Assembly (NCBI RefSeq): GCF_902459465.1
Contig: NC_047083.1
Coordinates: 436,501-500,500, forward strand
DNA: 64,000 bases
Reading direction: 5' to 3'
From: Asterias rubens
Taxonomy: Eukaryota; Echinodermata; Asteroidea; Forcipulatida; Asteriidae
Part shown: positions 23,301 through 34,079 of the stretch, in pieces
Numbering within the stretch: position 1 is the stretch's first letter
Layout: every line of letters begins with the position of its first letter
Notes under the pieces: generated by a model
The model's database searches: none
What the model saw: the letters and a program-made list of their open reading frames with translations, nothing else
Told to the model about the DNA's origin: nothing
Position numbers and translations under genes: made by a program

Positions 23301-24846
23301 CCATGTAAAAGAGTTTGAGGGCGCTGTTCTACTCCTGAGGAATCCATACAGCGCAATCGTTGCCGAGATTTTTAGACGTCTTATGATAGAGAAGAAGATC
23401 GCTCACGATGAAGCGATAAAGCAATTCCAGTCTGCAGGTAACGCACCCCCAAAGGAATTTTTCTCAAACCTCTTTAGTATACAAAACTACACAATCAAAA
23501 TTATTTTGTAAAACAAACTACTTTTAGAACTATTTTTATGTAAAGAAAAAACAACAGCACATGAAAAAAACAGGAAATTTTATGAATGGCATTATTTAGT
23601 TAGCTCATAGCAATATAAAAGGCTCCCATTTGGTATTGAAATTATCCAAGTTGTTACTTTGAACTCTTAAGATTTTTTTTAACATTACCCCCCCCCCCCA
23701 AAAAAAAAAACCCGAGGGTTTTTATGTCATTCATCCTCAGGCAAAATAATATGAAAATAGCAAAGAGCAGACCATTTCAGACCATACACTTTGGTCGTGT
23801 TGGCAAAATTAAAAACAATGTTCCGAGAATTAGTAACCTTCAGGTAAATCTTATCTAAGATAGCAAAGCTATAGTTTGAGTCGATTTTAATTCTGTAGAT
23901 CATTAATATAAAAACATTGGACACGATTGGTAACTATTGTTAAAGACCAGGCTTCTCATAAAAAAAAACCTGTGGAAATTTGAACTCGGTCGTCGAAGTA
24001 ACGAAATAATAATGGAAGAAAATAACACCCTTGTCACACGAAGTTGTGTGCTTTCGGGACCTCAAAATCAAAATCTGAGGTCTCGGAATCAAATCCGTTG
24101 AAAATTACTTTTTTCCCGAAAACTACGTTTCTTTAGAGCCGGTAGCCGTTTCTCACAATATGTTATACTATCAACAGCTCTCCCTTGCTTGTTACCAAGT
24201 AAGTGTTAATGCTAACAATTATTTTGAGTAACTACCAATCGTGTACAGTACATGCCTTTAAAGAGTTGAACCAAGGGTGCGTACCACTTGCGCAAACGTT
24301 TAGCAACCACAGGCGAACGTACAACTTAGGTGTTGGTGGTGGTTTTAAAATGGCGAATAAAGCCATGCACAAGTTTCAAATCCTAACTAGTCAAGTTATA
24401 GACAACACAGTATAGTCCCCAGTCTCTGATACTCGTTTTTGTATGGTCTTGTTACACTAGAATGGACGAAATTTGCCAAGGAGCAGACTGCACAATGGAA
24501 GACAATGGCATTACAGTGGATCACACACTCTAAGCGCATCCATGTAGCACATTACGAAGACCTACAGCAGCACACCAGCGAAGAACTCACAAAGATTGTG
24601 CAGTTCCTGAACGTCCCTGTGGATAAACAACGCGTGCTGTGCGCCGTACAAGAGCACCCATCTTCTAAAACCACTGGTATTGCTCTTGGTAACCATGGAT
24701 TGAAGACCCGTGTGTACCTGACTAAAGATCCATTCCCAAACGAAGTCAGGAAACTGATAGATGATAATATTAAAGAGGTGAATTCAACTCTTGTTAAATA
24801 TAACTTGACACCTTTCCCGATGGATTATTCGGTTAAGATTTTCTAA
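20335..24846 (+). CDS. WSCD: WSC-domain sulfotransferase (WSCD family), gene 2 of 3
   Basis: Coding exons: 20335-20572, 21640-21812, 22591-22768, 22934-23110, 23228-23437 and 24461-24846. All are GT/AG, phases 1,0,1,1,1, giving 453 residues. A type II anchor (about residues 15-33, VRLLALVLLIVGGY) is followed by an acidic/Pro-rich stem. The WSC domain (about 90-195) has eight cysteines, including a CFC pair. The sulfotransferase domain has the 5'-phosphosulfate loop at about 218-226 (SYPRSGNTW), CIKSH at about 271-275, and the 3'-phosphate loop at about 291-299 (LLRNPYSAI). The start is supported because gene 3 has its ATG at the same place in homologous sequence (gtacaccATG). Exons closely match gene 3, especially exons 2 and 6. 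Role inferred from family: Golgi PAPS-dependent sulfation of a glycan, possibly sialic acid. Confidence 0.9.
21930..22235. repeat. Dispersed ~300-bp repeat, copy 2
   Basis: Partner of 19279-19590 in the same orientation, here in intron 2 of WSCD gene 2. I do not see it in the corresponding intron of gene 3, so it was probably inserted or lost after the duplication. Confidence 0.65.
22252..22410. repeat. Minisatellite (unit ttggtagtttggctggtac) in WSCD2 intron 2
   Basis: About eight imperfect units of 18-20 bp. A shorter, more decayed version sits at the same place in gene 3 (29815-29962), so it predates the segmental duplication. Confidence 0.85.
22823..22914 (-). mobile_element. Truncated TTAA MITE, WSCD2 intron 3
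   Basis: One end of the AGGCAGTGGACAC family: ctatcaacagc, then accactagtgtccagtgcc, then TTAA. The same remnant is at 30631-30710 in gene 3, so the insertion predates the gene 2/3 duplication. Confidence 0.7.
23909..24261 (-). mobile_element. TTAA-bounded MITE, WSCD2 intron 5
   Basis: Ends are attggacacgattggtaact and accaatcgtgtacagtacat followed by TTAA at 24258-24261; interior landmarks match the family. I do not see it at the same place in gene 3, so it was inserted or lost after duplication. Confidence 0.8.
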
Positions 24847-25402
24847 AAGGCACTTTGTCAGCACACGCTGGCTTCATTTTAAACTGTTCATTGTCTTAGT
24901 TACATCGTCCACACTGATGGTCTGCTCATATGCAATGATATACCAAGCTGGACCATACCACACGTCCTGGAGGGGTGTCAATCAAACAGGGCATGTGGCT
25001 GGGATACATGGGAATGGAACCAAAAAACATGGTTTGTCGATTGTCAATGGTTCAGATGAAACTAAATTATAAAACTTCCTTAATTCGGAAAAGAAGCACA
25101 ACAAGAGAAAATAGAATTAGCTGTTGCAAACAACTTACTAACCAAAAGGACCGATGGTATAAATGCAAACAATAGTTAATGGCATGACGTTTCGACCCTA
25201 GCAGAGTCTTTCTCGAAGGCGATTTTCAAAGTGCATGTACATATTGGATATTGTGTTAGTAACTATTGGCCCTATCGCAAGTCGGGAGGTAGGCTGAGTA
25301 CATTGCCACGCCCTTAAAGAGCTTAGAGATTTAGAGAAAGATATAAATTAAATGGTATGCTAAACCACTGTTACGATCTTAGACAAATGGCTTGGCATGT
25401 AT

Positions 25403-25789
25403 TTAAAGGCAGTGGACACTATTGGTAATTACTAAAAATAATTATTAGCATAAAACCTTTCTTGGTGACGAGTAATGGGGAGAGGTTGATGGTATAAAAC
25501 ATTATGAGAAACGGCTCCCTCTGAAGTGAAATAGTTTTCGAGAAAGAAGTAATTTTCCATGAATTTGATTTCGAGACCTCAGATATAGAACTTGAGGTCT
25601 CGAAATCAATCATCTAAACGCACACAACTTCGTTTGACAAGGTTGTTTTTTTCTTTCATTATTATCTCGCAAGTTCTATGACCGATTGAGCTCAAATTTT
25701 CACAGGTTTTTTATTTTATGCATATGTTGAGATACACCAACTGTGAAGGCTAGTCTTTGACAATTACCAATATTGTCCACTGCCTTTAA
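25403..25789 (+). mobile_element. Best-preserved TTAA-bounded MITE (AGGCAGTGGACAC family)
   Basis: TTAA (25403) is followed by aggcagtggacactattggt; the other end reads ccaatattgtccactgcct followed by TTAA (25786-25789). The terminal inverted repeats match over about 27 bp with one or two changes. A central palindromic pair flanks gagacctcagat and cttgaggtctcg. It is 387 bp with no coding potential. A TTAA target is typical of piggyBac-type transposition, but the AGGCAG terminus is not classic piggyBac. Confidence 0.85.
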
Positions 25790-26119
25790 ATAAGTCACAT
25801 AGAAGATGTACAAATTGTTGGAATAACAATGCCCAGAAATATTTTAGCAAATAGATGTTGTGTTGGGAAAAATTGGCTCTTAATTTGAAAGCAAAAAAAT
25901 CTGCAAAATAAAGCTTCTTTTTTGTGTCCTTTTATTTTGTTTTCTTCTTCTTCTTCATGATAACATGTTTTTATACAAAAGTAATCAAAGCATTCCCCGA
26001 GCTGTAAACCTACAACTTCAAGAATCAATTTCTTTTTTGTTATAGAACTCTAATATGAGAAACTTGAATGATCGTAGAAGTCCCTAGAAAATGTATAGCA
26101 GAATGTAAACCAAACACTA

Positions 26120-26161
<42 letters not shown>

Positions 26162-26586
26162 ACAAACATGTAATAAATAACTATGCAATTTTATTTTGTG
26201 TTATATCGATGGAAGATGACGTCCAGTTTGCACACATTCCATCACTTTCAGGAACTAGAAGATTACAGGACTCGGGAAAGTACTGAGTATACAGTGCTAA
26301 CACACATCGGTGTATGGGTAAAAACCAAAATTAATATTCTTTATCCCCGATGCAAATTTAACATCTATTAAACTAGAAGATTGTCTTTCACTACAGTTTA
26401 AATAAATTATATCTCACTGTTTTCTGAAACATTTGATTTTTGTTTTAATTAATGTAAGATAAATATTTTGGAATTGATTTTTACAACGTATGGTTACCAC
26501 TAGAGGGCGCTTAGTTTACATACTAAGAAAATAATAAATTCCGCGTATCCTGCATGTCCATACACAGCTATTAGTCTGGGCTGTTA

Positions 26587-26850
26587 TGTATGGATTTCAA
26601 AACGGCCGCAATTGTTTACTTAGTTTATTGAGTAACATGAGTTGTGAATGTCACATGAAGTTCACTTTGGTGGCGATACCCCCCAATTACAATGCTAATG
26701 AGTTCAAAAGCACCAATTAAAACTTTTTTTAAGTAATGGATAGCAGCCATCGTGGATTTCAAAATGGCCGCTTTTTAAAACTTGGTCTCCTGAGTAACAT
26801 GAGTTGTGAATGTCACATGAAGTTCATTTAGTTGGTGGATACCCACTTTG
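26587..26850. repeat. Duplicated ~90-bp segment with 170-bp spacing
   Basis: Both copies contain gagtaacatgagttgtgaat and gtcacatgaagttca, preceded by a ttcaaaa(c/t)ggccgc motif. Non-coding. Confidence 0.75.
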
Positions 26851-27084
26851 TAACACCAATTAACTTAAACCTGAAGCTTTCTCTAGTTTTGCAAATGGAA
26901 TAACCTTCTTAGGATACATAATGTGCCAGCAGACTTGACTAGACTTTACTTTAGCAGACTGTTCGAACCCACAACATTGTGATTGCAAGTCCTGCAATTT
27001 AACCACTTGGCAACAGTGACAGGGGTATTCCCCGATACGGCATAGGGCCTACTTCGAACAAAAACATATAATAAACCTTTATTT

Positions 27085-27430
27085 ATGGCTGACTGCAAGG
27101 GCCTTTTACGTTACCATGCCAACGGAGGGAAATAAAACGATTTATTATCCCTCGGATTGAAACACAGCCGTATAGATGAAATAACCCAGCAGGAGAGCAA
27201 GTCACACGCGTTGGGCTAAACAGAGTGTTGCCGAAGCGACAGGTTAAACTCTTCAGTACTCTGGTTTGATACGTTGTTGATGTAGCTACATCAGAAGGAC
27301 GAGTTGTCTCCCCTAGCTGAGTTTGTGTCAATACAGCAGGACGAGTTGTGTCACATCTCACCCAAAGATGCCAGCAACATGCCCTACACTATTTTAGAAT
27401 GAACCAAGATCATAATATTGTGGTATTTGT
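27085..27430. repeat. Segment duplicated downstream of WSCD gene 3
   Basis: It shares gccttttacgttaccatgcc, ggagggaaataaaacgattt and the acatcagaaggacgagttgt unit with 34080-34490, and atgaaccaagatcata with 36007-36050. This marks the right part of the tandem segmental unit of gene 2. Confidence 0.75.
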
Positions 27431-27939
27431 TTCCGCTGTTTTGTGAGTGAAGACCTTTCTTTTGAAACGCCACAGCCAGAGTTTTTGCCAACCCATGGTT
27501 GGAAAACTATGGAAAACCATAAATGCAAATCAAAATAAGATCGTTACCGTTTGTAAATATGTTACCAAATTATTCAAAAATTGTGTTGATTTTGTTGGAA
27601 AAAAACCCAACTAATTACGAGAGGTATTTTATTTAATGAAAATTTGCAGAAAATGTTGAATTTGGTTAAAACATCTGTTTATACGATTGAGTGTTTTACT
27701 GACCAAGGCGGTTTGTTTGCCAAAGAAAGGTGTATAGCAACCTCTCGATGAACGACCTTAGTAGTACGTGTACCATGGTGGTGTACACCGCTCCATCAAT
27801 GTATGGATGTTTAACGTCTCTTACGTAACTACTACACAAAAACTGTATTGTTGAAGATGTCACGCTTCGGTACCCACTAAGCAGTCTAGAAGACTGGTAA
27901 AATTACAAATATTCTTTGGCTTACTATCACACGTACACC

Positions 27940-30900
27940 ATGGCATTGTGTTGTACGTATAAAACATCATGGAAGTTTCTACAATTGCCATTTAGACTAT
28001 TAGTGTCATTGGTGTTAGTTGTGCTGATAGTAGGAGGTTATTATATCGCGCAAATTAGTTGGAATAGAGCTGAGAAGGGTACGCAAGATGAAGATGGCGA
28101 CGGACGACATGGTCAGGTACCAGAGTCTCCTCGGCGTCCAGCTATTCTTCCTTACACTAAGGAGAAGTTTGTTCCTGGTAAGTCCCGATGCAACCATGGA
28201 TACCTATTCATTGGTTTTATACTCACTTTTTATTTTGCAACTTTGTACAACTTTTCCAATTATTATTTCTTACATCAAAAAAATCTCAAAACGCTGTACA
28301 TATTTTTTACATATTATTGTAATCATTAAGCTAAAACAGATAAGCAAAATACAGCAAGATTACATTGGACAATAAGAATGACAACAATACAAACAATGAG
28401 ATAAACCAATAAGAGACAATCAACAATATATCACACCACTAGAAAAAGCAATAAATAAAATGTTAAAAGGATACAAAGATTCAAAGATAATGTCTTATAA
28501 AAAGAAATGTTTTGAGATGAGTTTTAAAAATACCAAAGTTGGATGATTGTCCTCAAATGAGTCCTGAATACCCTGAATATTGTCCCTTTTATTTAATTTA
28601 TTCATTTTGTTTGAATTCTTCGAGCAATGCAAATAAAACAAGCACATGCCGTCTTGGGAGGGGCAACAGTAAAAAAAAGAGAAAAGAAAAAAAATGTAAT
28701 TAAAAAGATTTGCTCTCCCAGATCTAGCTCATAAAAAGGTTAAAATAGATTTACTATATTAAGACACTCTAATAGGAGACTTTCCAACGCTAGGCGGCAG
28801 CAGACATACCGGGTAAATTCCCATTGTTTACATAGTTCTGAACATGCGCATAATTCTGAGAACAATGGATTTACCCGGTAAGTCTGCTGCCCTCTATCGT
28901 CCCAGAAAGTCTCCCATTGAAACGGAAGATGGCAAGTAAATGCAATACACACACGATATATAGAAGAACCACCATTTTTCATTATTGGTGTATTCTTTGA
29001 AAACATGGCGACCAGAGGTCATAATTACACTTAAATATACACTGATTCAAAATTAGCAGAACAAAAAAACTACACTAGGAACGTGATCAGTATAATTACT
29101 CTAGGCCACATACCTTTAAATAATATAATGAGCATATTATGATTTGTACTTAATTACTTGTATTAATCTGTTATTAATTAATTTATATCAAAATACATGT
29201 ATAAACATTATTACAAACCACTCATACAATTAAAATGACACTTTATTACTATATTTGTAAATGCGAATACACACATCTGTAGATACCTCGTCTTTCATTG
29301 TCAAATCTCCATTCTGTGGCAGCACTTAATAAAACATGGATGACATGGACTACCTTCGACAGCCCAGGCATGTACCGCGCATGCGTTCCAAGACCTAAAG
29401 ATGTCCTTACAGTGCATGATATTGTGACGGCTGGATTGGCGAAAGAGTCGACGAACATGACTATTGGACTGTGCCTAAAAACATGCATCTCGCTTGTAAG
29501 TTGTAAACAAATATAATTCAACAGTTTTTTCTTTATGATTTATTTTAAAATGATAAAAGGCACTGGTCTAGACTTGCGGACAAGTCGTTTATGGTCCCAC
29601 GCGGTGAGATAGTCGAGTTGCAGCGGTGCTCTAGCTCCCCGCGCGAACTGCTGTTGCGCGACTACTGCGCGCTGCTCGACTTCACTCCATGGGGAGTAGA
29701 AGTCGGCAACCAGCAGTTCGCGCGAGAGCAGTGACAACTCGACTATCTCACCACGTGGGGCCATTAACGACTTGTCCACAAGTCTACACTGGGACACATT
29801 CAGCTATTTTGTCACTGGTAATTTGGCTCATAAAGAACTGGGTAGTTTGGCTGGTAAAGAAATTGGTAGTTTTTTGTAGTTTGGCTGTTAACTTGCTATA
29901 GTCTGGCTGTTCACTTGCTAGTTAGTTTGGCTGTTAACTTGGTACTTCGGCTGGTAACTTTTTCCTTCCATATTTTCTTACGAAAAGAAAAAAACAGTAT
30001 GGCCCCTCATTATGTTTCGTGTTGTATACAGTAGTAAAAGCATACAGGGAACTAAACGGTTGCCACGATTTAATCCTCAAAATGATTATCTATTGTTTTA
30101 TCAATAATGCAGCGTCTCACATATGCCGCCCTCAGTCGGGGAAGTCAGTGTTTCTGTAGTGACGTCAAAGCCGAACCAGTTTTGTTGAACTACATGGAGA
30201 GCGCCCTCTGCGATAAACCATGCTCAGGTGACCCGAAGTACAACTGTGGAGGGATGGAGTTTATGTCTTTATACCGGACATCAGTTCCAGGTGGGTGTGG
30301 TTTCTTGTTTTTTTCCCTTCCCCAAACTTCAGTTGAAGTCATATTATTATTTAAATTACCTCTTTCTGAAGTTATTATATTTGGTTTGCGGTAACACCAT
30401 GTGTGTATCTACTTGCCAGGTTCTTATTTAGACAGTGACCGTCTTTATGTATTCTACTACCGCGGAGTCGGATTGTTCGGGAGACATCTCAGTTCTGAGA
30501 AGAACTGTCCTGCTTCTTAATAAACTACTACCTGTACACAAGTTGAAATATAGAAAATCGGCTGGGACTACTACATTGTATAGCTTTATGGGATCATAAT
30601 TAACTGCACTACCTCGAACTCTTGAATTGGTCTCTATCAACCAGCTCTCCATTGCTCGTTATGCCAACCATTATTTTAATAAATTAACAATAGTGTCCAG
30701 TGGCTTTAAAATAGTTTTGATTTGTTGATATTTTGTAGATCTTCGATGTTCAAATGTGGAGCTGAAAGCTAAGAACAGTCTACCGTTGATCGCTTTGGCG
30801 AGCTACCCTCGATCTGGGAACACATGGACCCGTTCGCTCATAGAGAAAGGAACAGGAATACCGACTGGAAGTGTCTACTGGGAGTACGAGAGTAAACTCC

Positions 30901-32987
30901 GAATCGCCAAGAAACGTACATTCTTTTGTTCTCTCTTGTATTTTTTAAGATTCAAGATTCAAGATTTTTCTGATGATGGCGTCACGTGAAATGGGTCAAT
31001 ACGTTCATTTGCCAGTCCTGTACGTCACGCATGAAATTCCGTTAATACATCATCGGTTTTGCATCAAGATGGCAGCCGAATAAAGTCAAATCATACGTTA
31101 TTGAATCTAATCGTTTATAATACGTGACCAATCGTATATATTTGTGGTTACTCTTACAGTCTTCATTGGTGGGAACATTGACTACAAAACGAAGCAGACA
31201 ATTTGCATCAAATCTCACCTGAGTGACACTAGCCATGTTGAAGAGTTTGAGGGCGCTGTTCTACTCCTGAGGAATCCATACAGCGCAATCGTTGCCAGAC
31301 GTCTCATGAAAGGAAAAATGGCTCACGATGAAGCGATAAAACAGTTCCAGACTCCAGGTAACGCCCGAGAATTTTACTCAAACTTCTTAAGGAAACAAAA
31401 CGTCACATTAAAAAGTATTTGTAAAACCAACTATACTATAAAGCCATGGTACACTTTCGGTAAACAGTATTATCCAAGGCCCACACTTCGTGTATATATA
31501 ACATAACAAACCTGTGAAAATTTAGGCTCAATCCGTCATCGGAGTCGGGAGAAAATAACGAGAGAACCCACCCTTGTTTCCGCACGTTTCGCCGTGTCAT
31601 GACATGTGTTTACTATAATCCGTAATTCTCGATATCGAGAATTGATATTGTTTTATTGTTTTCTCAACAAGTAAAGCATTTCATGGAATAATATTTCAAG
31701 AAAAGTTTTTCACCACTACCTTCTGTAAACCCTGTAAGTTATTTGTAAATCTGCGAACTTTTATTTTTGTTCTGTTCCGAAAGTGTCCAATGGCTTATAA
31801 GCACTATACAATGTATTATGTAAAGAACAAAAGAACAAACAGCAAAATGGCAACAGGAAATTGTGTGAATCGCATTGGATTTGTCCATAGCAACAAAATG
31901 GCTCCCATTTCGTATTGAATTTATGTAAGTTTTTACAAAAATAAAAGTTTCTTTTTTAATAAGAATAAACGAGGACTTCCTGTCATTTAACTTCATGCGA
32001 TATTGAACACGGCAAAGAATGAGAGGTAAATTAAGAGCAGACCATTTTCTATTAAGGACTCCAAGTAGCTTGGTTGTGTTGTCAAAATTAAAAACAATGT
32101 TCAGAGAATGAATTACCTATGTACAGGTAAATCTTATCTAAGATAGCTAACCTATAGTTTGAGTCGATTTTTATTCTTTACTTCATTAATCTAAAGAGCT
32201 GAACCAAGGGTGCGTACCACTTGCGCACACGTTGCCAATGATTGCGCATGTCGCCAACAATTTCGAAATGAACTGGTTGTGCGCCACCACCGTTGGCTAA
32301 AGTTAACAACCACAGGCGAACGTACTTCTGGGTTGTTGGTAGGTGATTTTAAAATGGCGAATAAAGCCATGCAAAAGTTTCAAATTCCTACTTAGGCCGT
32401 GTCCGAATTGGTGGCTACGGCTGCGGCTACGACCAGGGGTGTTGCTAAGGGCGTCCTATACTTCAATGCATGATGACGCGGCGATCCAGCCGTAGCCGTA
32501 GCCGCCAATTCGGATCCGGCCTTACATGTAATCAAGTTATAGACAACACAGTATGATCCCTAGTCTCTGTCACTCATTTTTGTATGGTCTTGTTACACTA
32601 GAATGGACGAAATTTGCCAAGGAGCAGACTGCACAATGGAAGACCATGGCATTACAGTGGATCACACACTCTAAGCGCATCCATGTGGCACATTACGAAG
32701 ACCTACAGCAGCACACCAGCGAAGAACTCACAAAGATTGTGCAGTTCCTGAACGTCCCTGTGGATAAACAACGGGTGTTGTGCGCCGTACAAGAGAACCC
32801 GCCTCATAAAGCCACTGGTATTGTTATTGGTGACCATGGACGAAAGACCCGCGAGTATCTGACTGACGATCCATTCCCAAACGATGTCCGCAAACTGATA
32901 GATGATAATATTAAAGAGGTGAATTCAACTCTTGTTAAATATAACTTGGCACCTTTCCCGATGGATTATTCGGTTAAGATTTTCTAA
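27940..32987 (+). CDS. WSCD: WSC-domain sulfotransferase (WSCD family), gene 3 of 3, with deletion beside the 3'-phosphate loop
   Basis: Coding exons: 27940-28177, 29323-29495, 30113-30290, 30739-30915, 31160-31357 and 32602-32987. All are GT/AG with the same phases as genes 1 and 2; length 449 residues. The anchor is LLVSLVLVVLIVGGYYI, followed by an Asp/Arg/Pro-rich stem, an eight-cysteine WSC domain, SYPRSGNTW, CIKSH and LLRNPYSAI. Exon 5 is 198 nt instead of 210. Nine bases coding Glu-Ile-Phe after NPYSAIVA are gone, and three more are lost nearby, all in frame. The 3'-phosphate loop itself remains, but the adjacent conserved Glu is missing, so activity is uncertain. An AATAAA lies at 33154-33159. 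The reading frame is intact, so I call it a gene, not a pseudogene. Confidence 0.87.
28771..28920. mobile_element. MITE-like inverted repeat (GGCAGCAGAC family), WSCD3 intron 1
   Basis: Terminal aataggagactttcc pairs with aaagtctcccattg; inner ggcagcagacataccgggta pairs with acccggtaagtctgctgcc. The best preserved of three copies. Interior caatgg/ccattg pairs make it nearly a full hairpin. Confidence 0.8.
29569..29786. mobile_element. MITE-like long inverted repeat, GC-rich, WSCD3 intron 2
   Basis: The left arm (tagacttgcggacaagtcgt, ggtgagatagtcgagttg) pairs with the right arm (caactcgactatctcacc, acgacttgtccacaagtcta). The interior contains opposed copies of cgcgcgaactgctg-like sequence. 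Only one copy in this window, absent from the matching intron of gene 2. Confidence 0.8.
29815..29962. repeat. Decayed minisatellite in WSCD3 intron 2
   Basis: Units related to gtagtttggctggtaa; counterpart of 22252-22410. Confidence 0.75.
30631..30710 (-). mobile_element. Truncated TTAA MITE, WSCD3 intron 3
   Basis: Orthologous to the remnant at 22823-22914 (tctctatcaac ... caatagtgtccagtggc, then TTTAAA). Confidence 0.7.
31503..31800. mobile_element. Degenerate MITE-like element, WSCD3 intron 5
   Basis: Contains aaacctgtgaaaatttaggc, a palindromic core (ctcgatatcgag at about 31629) and the end gaaagtgtccaatggctta. Related in layout to the TTAA family but with a different interior. Boundaries approximate. 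Confidence 0.45.
32392..32524. mobile_element. MITE-like inverted repeat (TTAGGCCGTGTCCGAATTGG), WSCD3 intron 5
   Basis: Arms: ttaggccgtgtccgaattgg with ccaattcggatccggcctta, and ctacggctgcggctacg with cgtagccgtagccg. 133 bp; single copy here. Confidence 0.8.
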
Positions 32988-33160
32988 AAGGCACTTTGTC
33001 AGCACACGCTGGCTTCATTTTAAACTGTTCATTGTCTTAGTTACATCGTCCACACTGATGGTCTGCTCATATGCAATGATATCCCAAGCTGGACCATACC
33101 ACGCGTCCTGGAGGGGTGTCAATCAAACAGGGAATGTGGCTGGGATACATGTGAATAAAC

Positions 33161-33190
<30 letters not shown>
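33161..33190. repeat. (TGAT)n microsatellite
   Basis: About seven and a half TGAT units directly follow the AATAAA of WSCD gene 3. Confidence 0.9.
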
Positions 33191-33193
<3 letters not shown>

Positions 33194-33234
33194 GAATGGC
33201 AATTTTATCCTCAATGTGTCCCCTAGATTGAGGC

Positions 33235-33550
33235 AATGATTGATGCTTGGTTTCGTATCAAAGACTTTTGAACAGAGGAGGTATTTCTTTTTAGCCTGCA
33301 ATATGTATAAATGTGTTAATGGTTTAGCCCCAGAAAAACTTTTAAATAACACTGAGATGTACTTTGATAGGCATGGGTTCATTCATAGAAATGCTGATTC
33401 TCACCCTCAGCCTAACATCGAATGTTTCAAGCAATCTTTTAATTATTCTTGTGCTCATAAGTGCTGTTATATGGAACAAGTTACCTACTGAGGCCCAAAA
33501 TGCATCGTCTATTAGTGCTTTTAAAAATATGTATAAACAAATCAATTTGT
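33235..33550 (+). pseudogene. Non-LTR retrotransposon (LINE) relic, 3' end of the reverse-transcriptase ORF
   Basis: In one frame the translation contains RRYFFLACNMYKCVNGLAPE and then PNIECFKQSFNYS; after a shift of frame near 33450 it continues as VIWNKLPTEAQNASSISAFK. This order (YKCVNGLAP, FKQSF.YS, WN.LP, S...FK) is the usual C-terminal tail of CR1/Jockey-type reverse transcriptases. The frameshift, missing upstream domains and short length show an old 5'-truncated copy. Confidence 0.75.
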
Positions 33551-33750
33551 ATATATATTTTAATCCTCATGTTGTTCTGGTTTGTATAATGTTAATTTTT
33601 TTTGACTACTTTTTAAGTGGTGTTTTCCTTTTTTTTGTTATAACACAGAATCATAATGCAATACCGAATTTTGTATCCTGTATAAAGATTTTTTAATAAA
33701 TAAGTAAATAAATAAATCACTCAATCCTCGGTGAGAATTTAGTCAATATC

Positions 33751-33970
33751 AGGGCCCATCGTGGCTCTGCTTTCCGTAAGCCCAGAACCGGTGCTTACGG
33801 AAGCAAGGAGTTCTGTGCTTACGGCAAGCGTGTTAGCGGCGAATATTGGCTTCTGCACGTGCGTACTCCACGTTACTAGGCATTCTACGCTAATACAAGG
33901 CTAGGGCAGAAATTCGGCGCTTGCACGTAAGCGGGAAATCGTGATCGTCAAGCCCAGATTTGTTCGGTAA
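33751..33970. mobile_element. MITE-like element, ATGGCTCTGCTTA family
   Basis: Starts gggcccatcgtggctctgct and shares gtgcgtactccacgttacta and gcgcttgcac with 2528-2799. The right end is eroded. Confidence 0.65.
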
Positions 33971-34079
33971 CCCTGGTTTACTATATTGAAACCTTTTGAA
34001 TAATACAATATTCCCATATAAGGCATAGGGCCGTCTGTTGCCATGAAAACAAAACACTCTATTATATATTATGTGGTGA

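Larger units (their letters stand above)
24847..27939. other. Intergenic DNA between WSCD genes 2 and 3
   Basis: The first ~165 bases after the stop nearly match the gene 3 3' flank (32988-33150). The rest holds a full TTAA MITE (25403-25789), a poly(A) tract of more than 30 A (about 26127-26160), SINE-like fragments (about 26280-26360 and a tRNA-like stretch near 26960), a duplicated segment (26587-26850), and a block (27085-27430) homologous to DNA downstream of gene 3. No supported gene. Confidence 0.6.
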
